A stretch of DNA of 64,000 bases from Pararhizobium_B sp963838155 (GTDB lineage Bacteria > Pseudomonadota > Alphaproteobacteria > Rhizobiales > Rhizobiaceae): NCBI GenBank assembly GCA_963838155.1, contig CAWIQE010000036.1, positions 248,001 through 312,000 on the forward strand. Direction: 5' to 3'. Position numbers and translations under genes: made by a program. Below the pieces are notes generated by a model, which did no database searches, was not told the origin of the DNA, and saw nothing but the letters and a program-made list of their open reading frames with translations. This document shows, piece after piece, positions 25,657 through 33,377 of the stretch (positions are counted from its first letter, which is position 1; every line of letters starts with the position of its first letter).

Positions 25657-26655
25657 CTATCGCCCGTAGAACTCCCGATACCACCGCACGAAGCGCGCGA
25701 TGCCCTCCTCGATCGGCGTATCGGGCGAGAAGCCCGTGGCGGCGGCGAGCCGGTCGACGTCGGCGTATGTCGCGGGCACGTCTCCCGGCTGCATGGGGAG
25801 ATAGTTGCGCTTCGCCTCCGTCCCGAGCGCCGTCTCGATGGCCGAGATGAAGCGCTCGAGTTCGATCGGCGTGTGGTTGCCGATGTTGTAGAGCACGTGC
25901 GGCGGTTCGTCCGGCGATCCGGCCTCCGGTGGGCGGTCGACGAGTTTGCGGATCGCCTCGGTGACGTCGTCGATATAGGTGAAGTCCCGCCGCATCCGCC
26001 CGTGGTTGTAGACGTCGATCGCGCGCCCCTCCGAAATCGCCTTCGTGAAGGAGAAATAGGCCATGTCCGGCCGGCCGAAGGGACCGTAGACGGTGAAGAA
26101 CCGGAGGCCCGAGGCGCGAATGCCGAAGAGGTGGGCGTAGGTCCGCGCCATCAGTTCGTCCGCCCGCTTGGTCGCCGCATAGAGCGACACCGGCCGGTCG
26201 ACGCGGTCGTCTTCGCTGAACGGGACCTTCTCGTTGGTCCCGTAGACAGAGCTGGACGAGGCATAGATGAGATGGCGGACCGGGTGGGCCCGGCACGCCT
26301 CCAGGACGTTGAGGAACCCGGCGACGTTGGCCCCGACATAGGCACGCGGGTTCTCCAGCGAGTAGCGCACGCCCGCCTGCGCGGCGAGGTGGACGACGCA
26401 GTCCGGCGCGAAATCCGCGAACAGCGACCCGAACGCCGCCTCGTCGCAGATGTCCGTCGGCTCGAAGGCGAAGGCGGGAAGCGCCTCGAGCAGCGCCAGC
26501 CGGGCCCGCTTCAGGCCGACGTCGTAATAGGCGTTGAGGTTGTCGAGGCCGAGCACGCTCGCGCCGGCCCCGACGAGCTCCCGCGTCAGGTGGAAGCCGA
26601 TGAAGCCGGCGGCGCCCGTCACCAGGATACGCCGGCCGTGGAGTTCCTCCGTCAC
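25657..26655 (-). CDS. UDP-glucuronate 4-epimerase (NAD-dependent SDR)
   Basis: Extended short-chain dehydrogenase converting UDP-GlcA to UDP-GalA. Motifs: ILVTGAAGFIGFHL (NAD), SSSSVYG and the Tyr-Lys pair in SLYAATKRADE, then RFFTVYGPFGRPDMA, which is typical of glucuronate epimerases. I chose the GTG at 26655 (332 residues) because GGAGGA lies six bases upstream and the NAD motif follows almost at once. An ATG at 26691 would add 12 residues and overlap the ugd end. Coupled to ugd, it gives a two-step path UDP-Glc to UDP-GlcA to UDP-GalA. Confidence 0.9.
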   Translation of the reverse strand: MTEELHGRRILVTGAAGFIGFHLTRELVGAGASVLGLDNLNAYYDVGLKRARLALLEALPAFAFEPTDICDEAAFGSLFADFAPDCVVHLAAQAGVRYSLENPRAYVGANVAGFLNVLEACRAHPVRHLIYASSSSVYGTNEKVPFSEDDRVDRPVSLYAATKRADELMARTYAHLFGIRASGLRFFTVYGPFGRPDMAYFSFTKAISEGRAIDVYNHGRMRRDFTYIDDVTEAIRKLVDRPPEAGSPDEPPHVLYNIGNHTPIELERFISAIETALGTEAKRNYLPMQPGDVPATYADVDRLAAATGFSPDTPIEEGIARFVRWYREFYGR

Positions 26656-26671
26656 CGCGTCCTCCGCCGGC

Positions 26672-27973
26672 TCAGCGGCCGACGCTGACATAGGTCAGCC
26701 CCTCGGCCTTCATGCGGGCGGGGTCGTACACGTTCCTCAGGTCGACGACGGCGTTGCCTTTCATGTGCTTGCGGATCGTCTTGGGGTCGAGGCCGCGCAG
26801 CATGTCCCATTCGGTCACCAGCACCATGGCGTCGGCGTCCTTCAGGCAGCTGTAGGCGTCGGCCGTATATTCGACGTTGTCGAGCACGTCCGGCGCGTTC
26901 TCCATCCCGGCCGGATCGAAGGCGCGGATCTTCGCGCCGGCGTCCTGGAGCGCGCGGATGACGGCGATCGACGGCGCCTCGCGCATGTCGTCCGTATTGG
27001 GCTTGAAGGTCAGCCCGAGGACGGCGATGGTGCGCCCGCGAACCGATCCGCCGCAGGCCGCCACGACCTTGCGCGCCATGGCCCGCTTGCGCTGGTCGTT
27101 GACGCTGACCACCGTTTCGACGATGCGGGTCGGCGTGGCGAAGTCCTGCGCGGTCTTGACGAGGGCGAGCGTGTCCTTCGGAAAGCACGAGCCGCCGTAG
27201 CCCGGCCCGGCATGGAGGAACTTCGGCCCGATGCGGCGGTCGAGCCCGATGCCCCGGGCGACGTCCTGCACGTTGGCGCCGGCGGCCTCGCAGATGTCGG
27301 CCATCTCGTTGATGAAGGTGATCTTGGTGGCGAGAAAGGCGTTCGCCGCGTATTTCGTCAGCTCCGCCGTGCGCCGGTCGGTGAAGAGCACCGGCGACTG
27401 GTTGAGCGACAGCGGCCGGTAGATCTGGGCCATGACTTCCCGCGCGCGGTCGTCGGCGACGCCGATGACCACCCGGTCCGGCCGCTTGAAATCCTCGATC
27501 GCGGCACCCTCGCGCAGGAATTCCGGATTGGAGACCACCGAAAACAGGTCCTTCGACACGGTCTCGCCGATGATTCGCTCCACCTCGTCGCCGGTCCCGA
27601 CCGGCACCGTCGACTTCACCACGACCACCGTGTATTTCCGGATCGCCCGTGCGATCTCGGCGGCGGCGGCGTGCACGAATTCGAGATCGGCGTGCCCGTC
27701 GCCGCGCCGCGACGGCGTCCCGACGGCGATGAAGACCACGTCGGATTCGCCGACCACGTCGGTGAAGTCGGTGGTGAAGGACAGCCGCTTGCCGCGGACG
27801 TTCTTGGCGATCAGGTCCTCCAGGCCGGGCTCGTAGATGGGGACGCGGCCCGCGCCGAGCGCCTGGATCTTCTCCGCGGCCTTGTCGATGCAGGTGACCG
27901 AGAAGCCGAAATCGGCCAGGCAGCTACCCGTAACGAGCCCGACATAGCCGGCTCCAATCATGGCGATCTTCAT
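26672..27973 (-). CDS. ugd: UDP-glucose 6-dehydrogenase
   Basis: Makes UDP-glucuronate from UDP-glucose with two NAD+. The 433 residues contain MKIAMIGAGYVGLVTGSCLA, the catalytic Lys region KYAANAFLATKITFINE and GPGYGGSCFPKDT with the catalytic Cys; the GGSC form marks glucose rather than ManNAc dehydrogenases. The ATG at 27973 is clear. It is followed 16 bases later by the UDP-GlcA 4-epimerase start. A hairpin upstream (28038-28073) isolates it from cysN. Confidence 0.95.
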   Translation of the reverse strand: MKIAMIGAGYVGLVTGSCLADFGFSVTCIDKAAEKIQALGAGRVPIYEPGLEDLIAKNVRGKRLSFTTDFTDVVGESDVVFIAVGTPSRRGDGHADLEFVHAAAAEIARAIRKYTVVVVKSTVPVGTGDEVERIIGETVSKDLFSVVSNPEFLREGAAIEDFKRPDRVVIGVADDRAREVMAQIYRPLSLNQSPVLFTDRRTAELTKYAANAFLATKITFINEMADICEAAGANVQDVARGIGLDRRIGPKFLHAGPGYGGSCFPKDTLALVKTAQDFATPTRIVETVVSVNDQRKRAMARKVVAACGGSVRGRTIAVLGLTFKPNTDDMREAPSIAVIRALQDAGAKIRAFDPAGMENAPDVLDNVEYTADAYSCLKDADAMVLVTEWDMLRGLDPKTIRKHMKGNAVVDLRNVYDPARMKAEGLTYVSVGR

Positions 27974-28037
27974 GCGCGACAGCCTTTCGATGAGGACATG
28001 ACAGTGTTTCGCACTCCGGCCTCTGGGGACCGAAAGC

Positions 28038-28073
28038 GCCGCATCGTCCGCCGGAATACACGGACGATGCGGC
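28038..28073 (-). terminator. Terminator-like hairpin downstream of cysN
   Basis: A perfect 13-base stem (CCGCATCGTCCG and its complement, plus one closing G-C pair) with a ten-base loop, 61 bases after the cysN stop. Reading along the minus strand it is followed by a short GCTTTC. It separates the cysDN transcript from ugd, so ugd probably has its own promoter in the remaining 64 bases. Confidence 0.6.
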
Positions 28074-28134
28074 CTCGGAAAGGCGAAATAGCAGGCCGTC
28101 GCGAGATTGCCAGCCCGCAGGCCGGGATCGGTCG

Positions 28135-29604
28135 CTACGCCTCGGACTTCTCGGGGAAGCGGACGTCCACCTCGTTCATCCGGGCCTTGACGAAATCGAG
28201 CGAGACGATGCGGCGCGCCAGGTCTTCCGGAAGGCTGAGCACCGCGCGGTTGCCGGCTTCGCCTGCACCGATGCTGGTCCCGATGCTGGAGATGTCGGCG
28301 TGTTTGCCGGTCACCATGCCGCCGGCGACGGTGTTGTTCGTCTCGGGGTCGACCAGGATGAACGAGCCCGTCTGCCGGTTCTTGTCGTAGGGATCGAAGA
28401 TCGCCGGCTCGTCGAAGGCGAGGCGAACCGAGCCGATCTCGTTCATCGCGAGGCCGCTCGCCGGGGTCCAGTTGCCGGACGCGAGCTCGAGGACCGCGTC
28501 GGTGTCGACGACCACACGCTGGCGGCGGCTGCCCGACTTCAGCCAGTAGCGCTTGCCCGCCACGATGCCCTCCGGCTGGAGGGCCACCAGCCTGGCGTCG
28601 AACGACCGTCCGACGAGGGGCTGCGCGTCGAGCGCCGCGATCATGTCGCCGCGCGCGATGTCGATCTGCCGGTCTAGGACGAGCGTGACGGCGTCGCCCG
28701 CGACGGCGGCGTTCCTGACGAGGTCGAACGTCACGATCTTGGTGACGTTGGCCACCATCCCCGACGGCAGCACGACGATGCTGTCGCCGGGCTTGATCGA
28801 TCCGCCGGCGACCGTGCCCTGGTAGCCACGGAAGCTTTCGCCGGGGCGCGAGACGCGCTGCACGGGCAGGCGGAAGCCGACCGCCTGCGCCGAGCGGACG
28901 GTCGCGAGCTCCAGCGCCTCGACGAGCGTCGGCCCCTTGTACCAGGGCATGACGCCCTCGCCCGACAGGACGACGTTTTCCCCTTTCAGCGCCGACATCG
29001 GAATGGTCGTCACCTGCTTGACGCCGAGCGAGAAGGCGAATGTGCGGAATTCGGCGGCGATCGCCTCGAAGCCGCTTCGGGCATAGGCGGTCAGGTCGAT
29101 CTTGTTGACCGCCAGCACGAACTGGCGGATGCCCATCAGCGCGGCGATGGTCGCGTGGCGACGGGTCTGCTCGAGGATGCCGGTCCGCGCGTCGACGAGG
29201 ATCACTGCCAGGTCCGCCGTCGACGCGCCGGTCGCCATGTTCCGCGTGTACTGCTCGTGGCCCGGCGTGTCGGCGACGATGAAGGACCGCCGGTCGGTCG
29301 AGAAGTACCGGTAGGCGACGTCGATCGTGATCCCCTGTTCGCGCTCGGCCTGCAGCCCGTCGAGAAGCAGGGCGAAATCGGGCAGCCCGAGCTCGTTCTG
29401 CTTGCCGGACGAATCGCGCGCCAGCGTCGCGGCCTGGTCCTCCTTGACCGCCTTGGTGTCCCAGAGCAGCCGGCCGATCAGCGTCGACTTGCCGTCGTCG
29501 ACGCTGCCGCAGGTGAGAAGCCTGAGCGGCCGCGTGTCGCGCGCCGGCGCGCTCGTTTCCGGTTGGGGCGCGAGGCGGGCCGCGCTGTCGACAAAGGCCG
29601 TCAT
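28135..29604 (-). CDS. cysN: Sulfate adenylyltransferase large subunit (GTPase)
   Basis: GTP-driven subunit of ATP sulfurylase, forming APS from sulfate with CysD. GTPase boxes are visible: GSVDDGKSTLIGRLL (about 33-47), DTPGHEQYTRN and NKIDL, followed by two beta-barrel domains. At 489 residues it lacks the C-terminal APS kinase (CysC) domain found in many rhizobial CysNC/NodQ proteins. Together with an APS-type CysH at 32388 this indicates direct APS reduction without PAPS. It starts one base after the cysD stop. Confidence 0.95.
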   Translation of the reverse strand: MTAFVDSAARLAPQPETSAPARDTRPLRLLTCGSVDDGKSTLIGRLLWDTKAVKEDQAATLARDSSGKQNELGLPDFALLLDGLQAEREQGITIDVAYRYFSTDRRSFIVADTPGHEQYTRNMATGASTADLAVILVDARTGILEQTRRHATIAALMGIRQFVLAVNKIDLTAYARSGFEAIAAEFRTFAFSLGVKQVTTIPMSALKGENVVLSGEGVMPWYKGPTLVEALELATVRSAQAVGFRLPVQRVSRPGESFRGYQGTVAGGSIKPGDSIVVLPSGMVANVTKIVTFDLVRNAAVAGDAVTLVLDRQIDIARGDMIAALDAQPLVGRSFDARLVALQPEGIVAGKRYWLKSGSRRQRVVVDTDAVLELASGNWTPASGLAMNEIGSVRLAFDEPAIFDPYDKNRQTGSFILVDPETNNTVAGGMVTGKHADISSIGTSIGAGEAGNRAVLSLPEDLARRIVSLDFVKARMNEVDVRFPEKSEA

Positions 29605-29605
29605 G

Positions 29606-30562
29606 TCAGAAATATCCTTCGCGCTTCTTCTTTTCCATGGAGCCGGACTGGTCGCGGTCGATGGCCCGGCCCTGGCGTTCGGAGACGGTCGCGATCTCGA
29701 GTTCGCCGATGATGTCGTCGAGCGTCGTGGCGGTGGAGCGGATCGCCCCGGTCAGCGGGAAGCAGCCGAGCGTGCGGAAGCGCACCGTCTCGTGCCGCAG
29801 AGTCTCGCCGGGCAGCAGTTCGAGCCGCGGGTCCTGCGCGAGGATCAGCATGCCGTCGCGCTCGACGACCGGCCGCCTCGCGGCGAAATAGAGCGGAACG
29901 ATGGGGATGTCCTCGGCCTGGATGTAGCGCCAGATGTCGACCTCGGTCCAGTTCGACAGCGGGAAGGCGCGCACGCTCTCGCCGCGCCGGATCGCGCCGT
30001 TGTAGACGTTCCACAGCTCCGGCCGCTGGTTCCGCGGGTCCCAGCGGTGGTCGGGCGTGCGGAAGGAGTAGATGCGCTCCTTGGCGCGGGACGCCTCCTC
30101 GTCGCGCCGCGCGCCGCCGAAGGCCGCGTCGAAGCCGTGGGCGTCGAGCGCCTGGCGCAGCGCCTCCGTCTTCATGATGTCGGTGTAGCGCGCCGACCCG
30201 TAGGTGAAGGGCGTGATGTTCTCTTTCGGCCCGCGCGGATTGGTGTAGGCGATCAGGTCGAGGTCGAACTCGACCGCCATCCGGTCGCGGAAGGCGATCA
30301 TTTCGCGGAACTTCCAGCCGGTGTCGATGTGCAGCAGCGGGAAGGGGATGGTCCCCGGGTAGAACGCCTTGCGCGCCAGGTGCAGCAGGACGGAGGAATC
30401 CTTGCCGACGGAATAGAGCATCACCGGCTTCTCGAATTCCGCCGCGACCTCGCGGAAGATGTGGATCGCCTCGTTCTCGAGCGCCTTGAGATGCGGGTCG
30501 AGCGGCGGCTTCGCGGGGCGCTTGGCGCGATTGTCTTCGTCGGTCATTCCGTCTCCGCTCAT
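29606..30562 (-). CDS. cysD: Sulfate adenylyltransferase small subunit
   Basis: Catalytic adenylylating subunit of ATP sulfurylase, PP-loop family. Motifs: LYSVGKDSSVLLHLARKAF (PP-loop), HIDTGWKFREM, RRDEEASRAKERIYSFR and the C-terminal GSMEKKKREGYF. The ATG at 30562 has AAAGG seven bases upstream (318 residues). A second ATG at 30547 has GGAG in front and cannot be excluded. Divergent from galE across 235 bases. Confidence 0.95.
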   Translation of the reverse strand: MSGDGMTDEDNRAKRPAKPPLDPHLKALENEAIHIFREVAAEFEKPVMLYSVGKDSSVLLHLARKAFYPGTIPFPLLHIDTGWKFREMIAFRDRMAVEFDLDLIAYTNPRGPKENITPFTYGSARYTDIMKTEALRQALDAHGFDAAFGGARRDEEASRAKERIYSFRTPDHRWDPRNQRPELWNVYNGAIRRGESVRAFPLSNWTEVDIWRYIQAEDIPIVPLYFAARRPVVERDGMLILAQDPRLELLPGETLRHETVRFRTLGCFPLTGAIRSTATTLDDIIGELEIATVSERQGRAIDRDQSGSMEKKKREGYF

Positions 30563-30797
30563 GGTGCGCCTTTCGGCGAAAAATCGTCGTGAACGCGTCG
30601 TCCGCCCGCCGCGGTCCCACGGCTGACGCTTTTGCCGGATAATTGCCGATCGGGCCGCCCGCGCATAGGAACGGCGGCCCAAGGATGCCGTCCGGCGCGA
30701 ACGACTTTTTTGCGCCTTGCGGAACAAGTGGAAAATGCCGACTGTTCGGGCTTCGGCCGCGCCGGTCGGCCGAAGACCACGCGAGAAAGGAGTACGC

Positions 30798-31808
30798 ATG
30801 ACGATCCTGGTGACGGGCGGGGCAGGCTATATCGGGTCCCACACGGTGGTATGCCTTCTGGAGGCGGGGCACGACGTCGCCGTCATCGACAACCTGGCCA
30901 ACAGCCGCGAGGAATCGCTGCTCCGCGTCGCCCGGATCGCGGGCAGGCAGGTGGCCTTCGAGAAAGGCGACATCCGCGACCGCCCCTTCGTCGAAACGGT
31001 CATCCGGAAGCACGGGGCCGACGCCGTGGTGCACTTCGCCGGGCTCAAGGCGGTGGGCGAATCGGTCAGCCGGCCGCTGGACTATTACGAGGTGAACGTC
31101 GGCGGCACGGTGCAGCTGCTCCAGGCCATGCAGGCGACCGGCGTGAAGACCATCGTCTTCTCCTCCTCGGCCACGGTCTACGGCGAACCGAAGGAATTGC
31201 CGATACCGGAGGACCACCCGCTGTCGGCGACCAACCCCTACGGCCGCTCCAAGCTGATGATCGAGGACATCCTGCGCGATCTCCATGCCGGCGACCCGAG
31301 CTGGCGCATCGCGATGCTGCGCTACTTCAACCCGGTCGGCGCCCATGCGAGCGGGCTGATCGGCGAGGACCCCAACGGCATGCCGAACAATCTGATGCCC
31401 TTCGTCGCCCAGGTCGGATCCGGGCGGCTGGAGCGCCTGCGCGTCTTCGGCGGCGACTACCCGACCCACGACGGCACCGGCGTGCGCGATTTCATCCATG
31501 TCGTCGATCTCGCCGACGGCCACGTTCGGGCGATAGAGAAGCTGCGGGAGGCGCCCGCCTGCCTGGCGGTCAATCTCGGAACCGGCCAGGGCTACAGCGT
31601 CCTCGACCTCGTCGAGGCCTTCCGGCACGTCTCCAACCGCGAGATCCCCTACGACATCGTCGACCGCCGTCCGGGCGACGTGGCGGCGAGCTACGCCGAC
31701 CCCTCGCGGGCCGCCGAGCTGCTCGACTGGAAGGCCGGCCGCTCGCTGCGCGACATGTGCGCCGACACCTGGAACTGGCAGTCGAAGAACCCGAACGGGT
31801 ATGGGTGA
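30798..31808 (+). CDS. galE: UDP-glucose 4-epimerase
   Basis: Interconverts UDP-Glc and UDP-Gal. The 336 residues carry VTGGAGYIGSHT, SSSATVYG, the Tyr-Lys pair in NPYGRSKLMIEDIL, LRYFNPVGAHASG and VRDFIHVVDLA, all classical GalE blocks. The start at 30798 has AAAGGAG seven bases upstream. It is the only gene on this strand between 24.1 and 39 kb, convergent with brnA; a small hairpin (GGCGC/GCGCC, 31813-31826) lies just after the stop. It likely serves the polysaccharide locus with UDP-Gal. Confidence 0.95.
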   Translation: MTILVTGGAGYIGSHTVVCLLEAGHDVAVIDNLANSREESLLRVARIAGRQVAFEKGDIRDRPFVETVIRKHGADAVVHFAGLKAVGESVSRPLDYYEVNVGGTVQLLQAMQATGVKTIVFSSSATVYGEPKELPIPEDHPLSATNPYGRSKLMIEDILRDLHAGDPSWRIAMLRYFNPVGAHASGLIGEDPNGMPNNLMPFVAQVGSGRLERLRVFGGDYPTHDGTGVRDFIHVVDLADGHVRAIEKLREAPACLAVNLGTGQGYSVLDLVEAFRHVSNREIPYDIVDRRPGDVAASYADPSRAAELLDWKAGRSLRDMCADTWNWQSKNPNGYG

Positions 31809-31836
31809 GGGCGGCGCGGAGGCGCCGAAGGTCTTC

Positions 31837-32109
31837 TCAGCCTCGCGAGGCGTCGATCTTTTCCGCCAGCCACGTCTTGATAAGGGACTGATACGGCACG
31901 TCGCGCTTGTTCGCCGCGACCTTGATCCGTTCGAGCAGTGCGTTCGGCAGCCGCAGCGAAATCGAGGTCGAGGATGGCTTCAGCTTCGGCAGCCGGACCC
32001 TTTCCGCCTTGCTCCAGTCGACGTGGTCGGCGGAATCGTGCGTCTCCCAGAAGGCGCGCTCGTCCGCCTCGCTCTGGAACTGCGGAACGGGCTTAAGTGC
32101 CTTGCTCAT
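31837..32109 (-). CDS. brnA: BrnA-type antitoxin
   Basis: A 90-residue antitoxin of the BrnA/CopG ribbon-helix-helix class. The N-terminal part should wrap the toxin, and the C-terminal RHH (about residues 46-85, TSISLRLPNALLERIKVAAN and YQSLIKTWLAEKI) should bind the operator as a dimer. It overlaps the end of brnT by 17 bases in the toxin-first order typical for this system. The autoregulatory site is probably the palindrome at 32399-32419. Confidence 0.87.
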   Translation of the reverse strand: MSKALKPVPQFQSEADERAFWETHDSADHVDWSKAERVRLPKLKPSSTSISLRLPNALLERIKVAANKRDVPYQSLIKTWLAEKIDASRG

Positions 32110-32395
32110 AATAACTCCGCTCCTTGCGGCTCATGTCGCGGGCAGAGATCACCCGTATCCTGGTTTCGTCGTCCCGAAGCGTGAAGGTGATGTGAAGCAG
32201 CCTTCCGTCATCGGTGTGCCCGAGGGCGTGGATCCGTGTCTCCACCTTGCTGTGTCTCATGTCGGGAACCGTCAGCAGCGGCTCGTTAAAGAATGTCTGC
32301 TCCGCTTCCGACTGGCTGACATCATGTTTGTCGGAACTTTTACGGGCGTTTCCCGCGTCCCATTCGAACCCGACGATCGATTCCCAATCAATCAT
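32093..32395 (-). CDS. brnT: BrnT-type ribonuclease toxin
   Basis: A 100-residue toxin of the BrnT family (RelE-like RNase fold). The family opening FEWDAGNARKSSDKHDVS (residues 10-27) and the later TRIHALGHTDDGRLLHITFT and IRVISARDMSRKERSYYE blocks are present, so the toxin looks intact. The ATG is preceded by AAGG within the cysH 3' end; the two coding regions overlap by eight bases. Family knowledge: BrnT inhibits translation by RNA cleavage and is neutralised by BrnA. Confidence 0.88.
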   Translation of the reverse strand: MIDWESIVGFEWDAGNARKSSDKHDVSQSEAEQTFFNEPLLTVPDMRHSKVETRIHALGHTDDGRLLHITFTLRDDETRIRVISARDMSRKERSYYEQGT

Positions 32396-33185
32396 CCTTG
32401 TATATTGTCGTAATATACACGAATTTCAAGTGCTCACTGGACCAGACGTCTCGCTCCGCCGCCGGCGACGTCTCCGGGACGTGCAGGCCGCATTCGCGCT
32501 TTTCGTCGTTTTCCCACCACCAGCGTCCGGCCCGCTCGTCCTCGCCGGGCTTGATCGCCCGCGTGCAGGGTTCGCAGCCGATCGAGGGGTAGCCGCGCGC
32601 GTGCAGCGGATTGACCGGCACGGCGTTGTCCGCGACGTAGGCGCGTACGGCTTCGATCGTCCAGTCGGCGAGCGGGTTGACCTTGACGAGGTGCCGCTCC
32701 TCGTCCCATTCGGCGAACGGCGTGGCCGCGCGCGCGCCCGACTGCCCGCGCCTGAGGCCGGTGATCCAGACGTCCGCGCCCGCGAGCGCCCGGGCAAGCG
32801 GCTTCAGCTTGCGCAGGCCGCAGCACGCATGGCGAGCCTCGACGCTCTCGTAGAAGCCGTTCAGTCCGTACTTTTCGGCGTAGGAGTCGATATCGGCCTG
32901 TGCGGGGCGGTATTCGGCGATGTCGATGCCGTAGCGCTCCCGCGTCTGGCCGATCAGCGCCAGGGTCTCGGGAAACAGCCGGCCGGTTTCGAGCGTTGCG
33001 ATGCGGATCGGCGCGCCGGTCGCCGCGATGGCGGCCGTCAGCACCTGGTCCTCGATCCCGAGGCTGGTCGTGAAGACGGCGTCGGCGGCGATGTCCGCGA
33101 CGAGCTCCAGGCGTCGGGCGAGATCGAGCGCCGCGAGCTCGGCGTCGAGCGCGGCGGCCTGTTGCGGTCCGGGATGCGTCGTCAT
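32388..33185 (-). CDS. cysH: Phosphoadenylyl-/adenylyl-sulfate reductase (iron-sulfur APS type)
   Basis: Reduces APS (or PAPS) to sulfite using thioredoxin. The cysteine pairs HACCGLRKLKP and IGCEPCTR ligate a [4Fe-4S] cluster, marking the APS-using bacterial form; this agrees with CysN lacking an APS kinase domain. Other blocks are TTSLGIEDQVL (PP-loop region) and the C-terminal RECGLHV with the catalytic Cys. ATG at 33185, 265 residues. The last ~10 residues (VYITTIYKDD) are encoded by the AT-rich brnTA operator, so the natural C-terminus may have been replaced when the toxin module arrived. Sulfite reductase is not in the window. Confidence 0.93.
   Translation of the reverse strand: MTTHPGPQQAAALDAELAALDLARRLELVADIAADAVFTTSLGIEDQVLTAAIAATGAPIRIATLETGRLFPETLALIGQTRERYGIDIAEYRPAQADIDSYAEKYGLNGFYESVEARHACCGLRKLKPLARALAGADVWITGLRRGQSGARAATPFAEWDEERHLVKVNPLADWTIEAVRAYVADNAVPVNPLHARGYPSIGCEPCTRAIKPGEDERAGRWWWENDEKRECGLHVPETSPAAERDVWSSEHLKFVYITTIYKDD
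32399..32419. promoter_or_regulatory. Palindromic operator/promoter candidate of brnTA, inside cysH
   Basis: Eight-base perfect arms TGTATATT / AATATACA around the spacer GTCGT. The patch is far more AT-rich than its surroundings and lies four bases upstream of the brnT ATG, within the last codons of cysH. It fits a BrnA-binding site that also overlaps a -10 element. No binding is shown; the call rests on symmetry and position. Confidence 0.6.
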
Positions 33186-33340
33186 GGCGTGGCCTTCCTT
33201 TCGGTCCGCCCGAACCTGCCACGTCGCCGAGCCCGGCGACAGGCATCGGCATTTTCCCGCACGCCCCCCGGGCGAACCGGTTTTCCAGCAATGGCCGGGG
33301 CCGTTAGAACGAGCCACCCGTCGGCGCCCGAGAGCGCGTC

Positions 33341-33370
33341 GTGGAAACCGGTTTTCCGTCCGGAAGCGCG
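33341..33370. repeat. Solo copy of the palindromic GGAAAACCGG-type repeat
   Basis: A single degenerate copy (GTGGAAACCGGTTTTCCGTC and the following CGGAAGCGCG) of the unit found in the arrays at 45529 and 55547. It lies just beyond the betA stop and upstream of cysH. A shorter AACCGGTTTTCC match is at 33275-33286. It shows that the repeat is a dispersed family, not only the two arrays. Confidence 0.75.
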
Positions 33371-33377
33371 TAAATCT

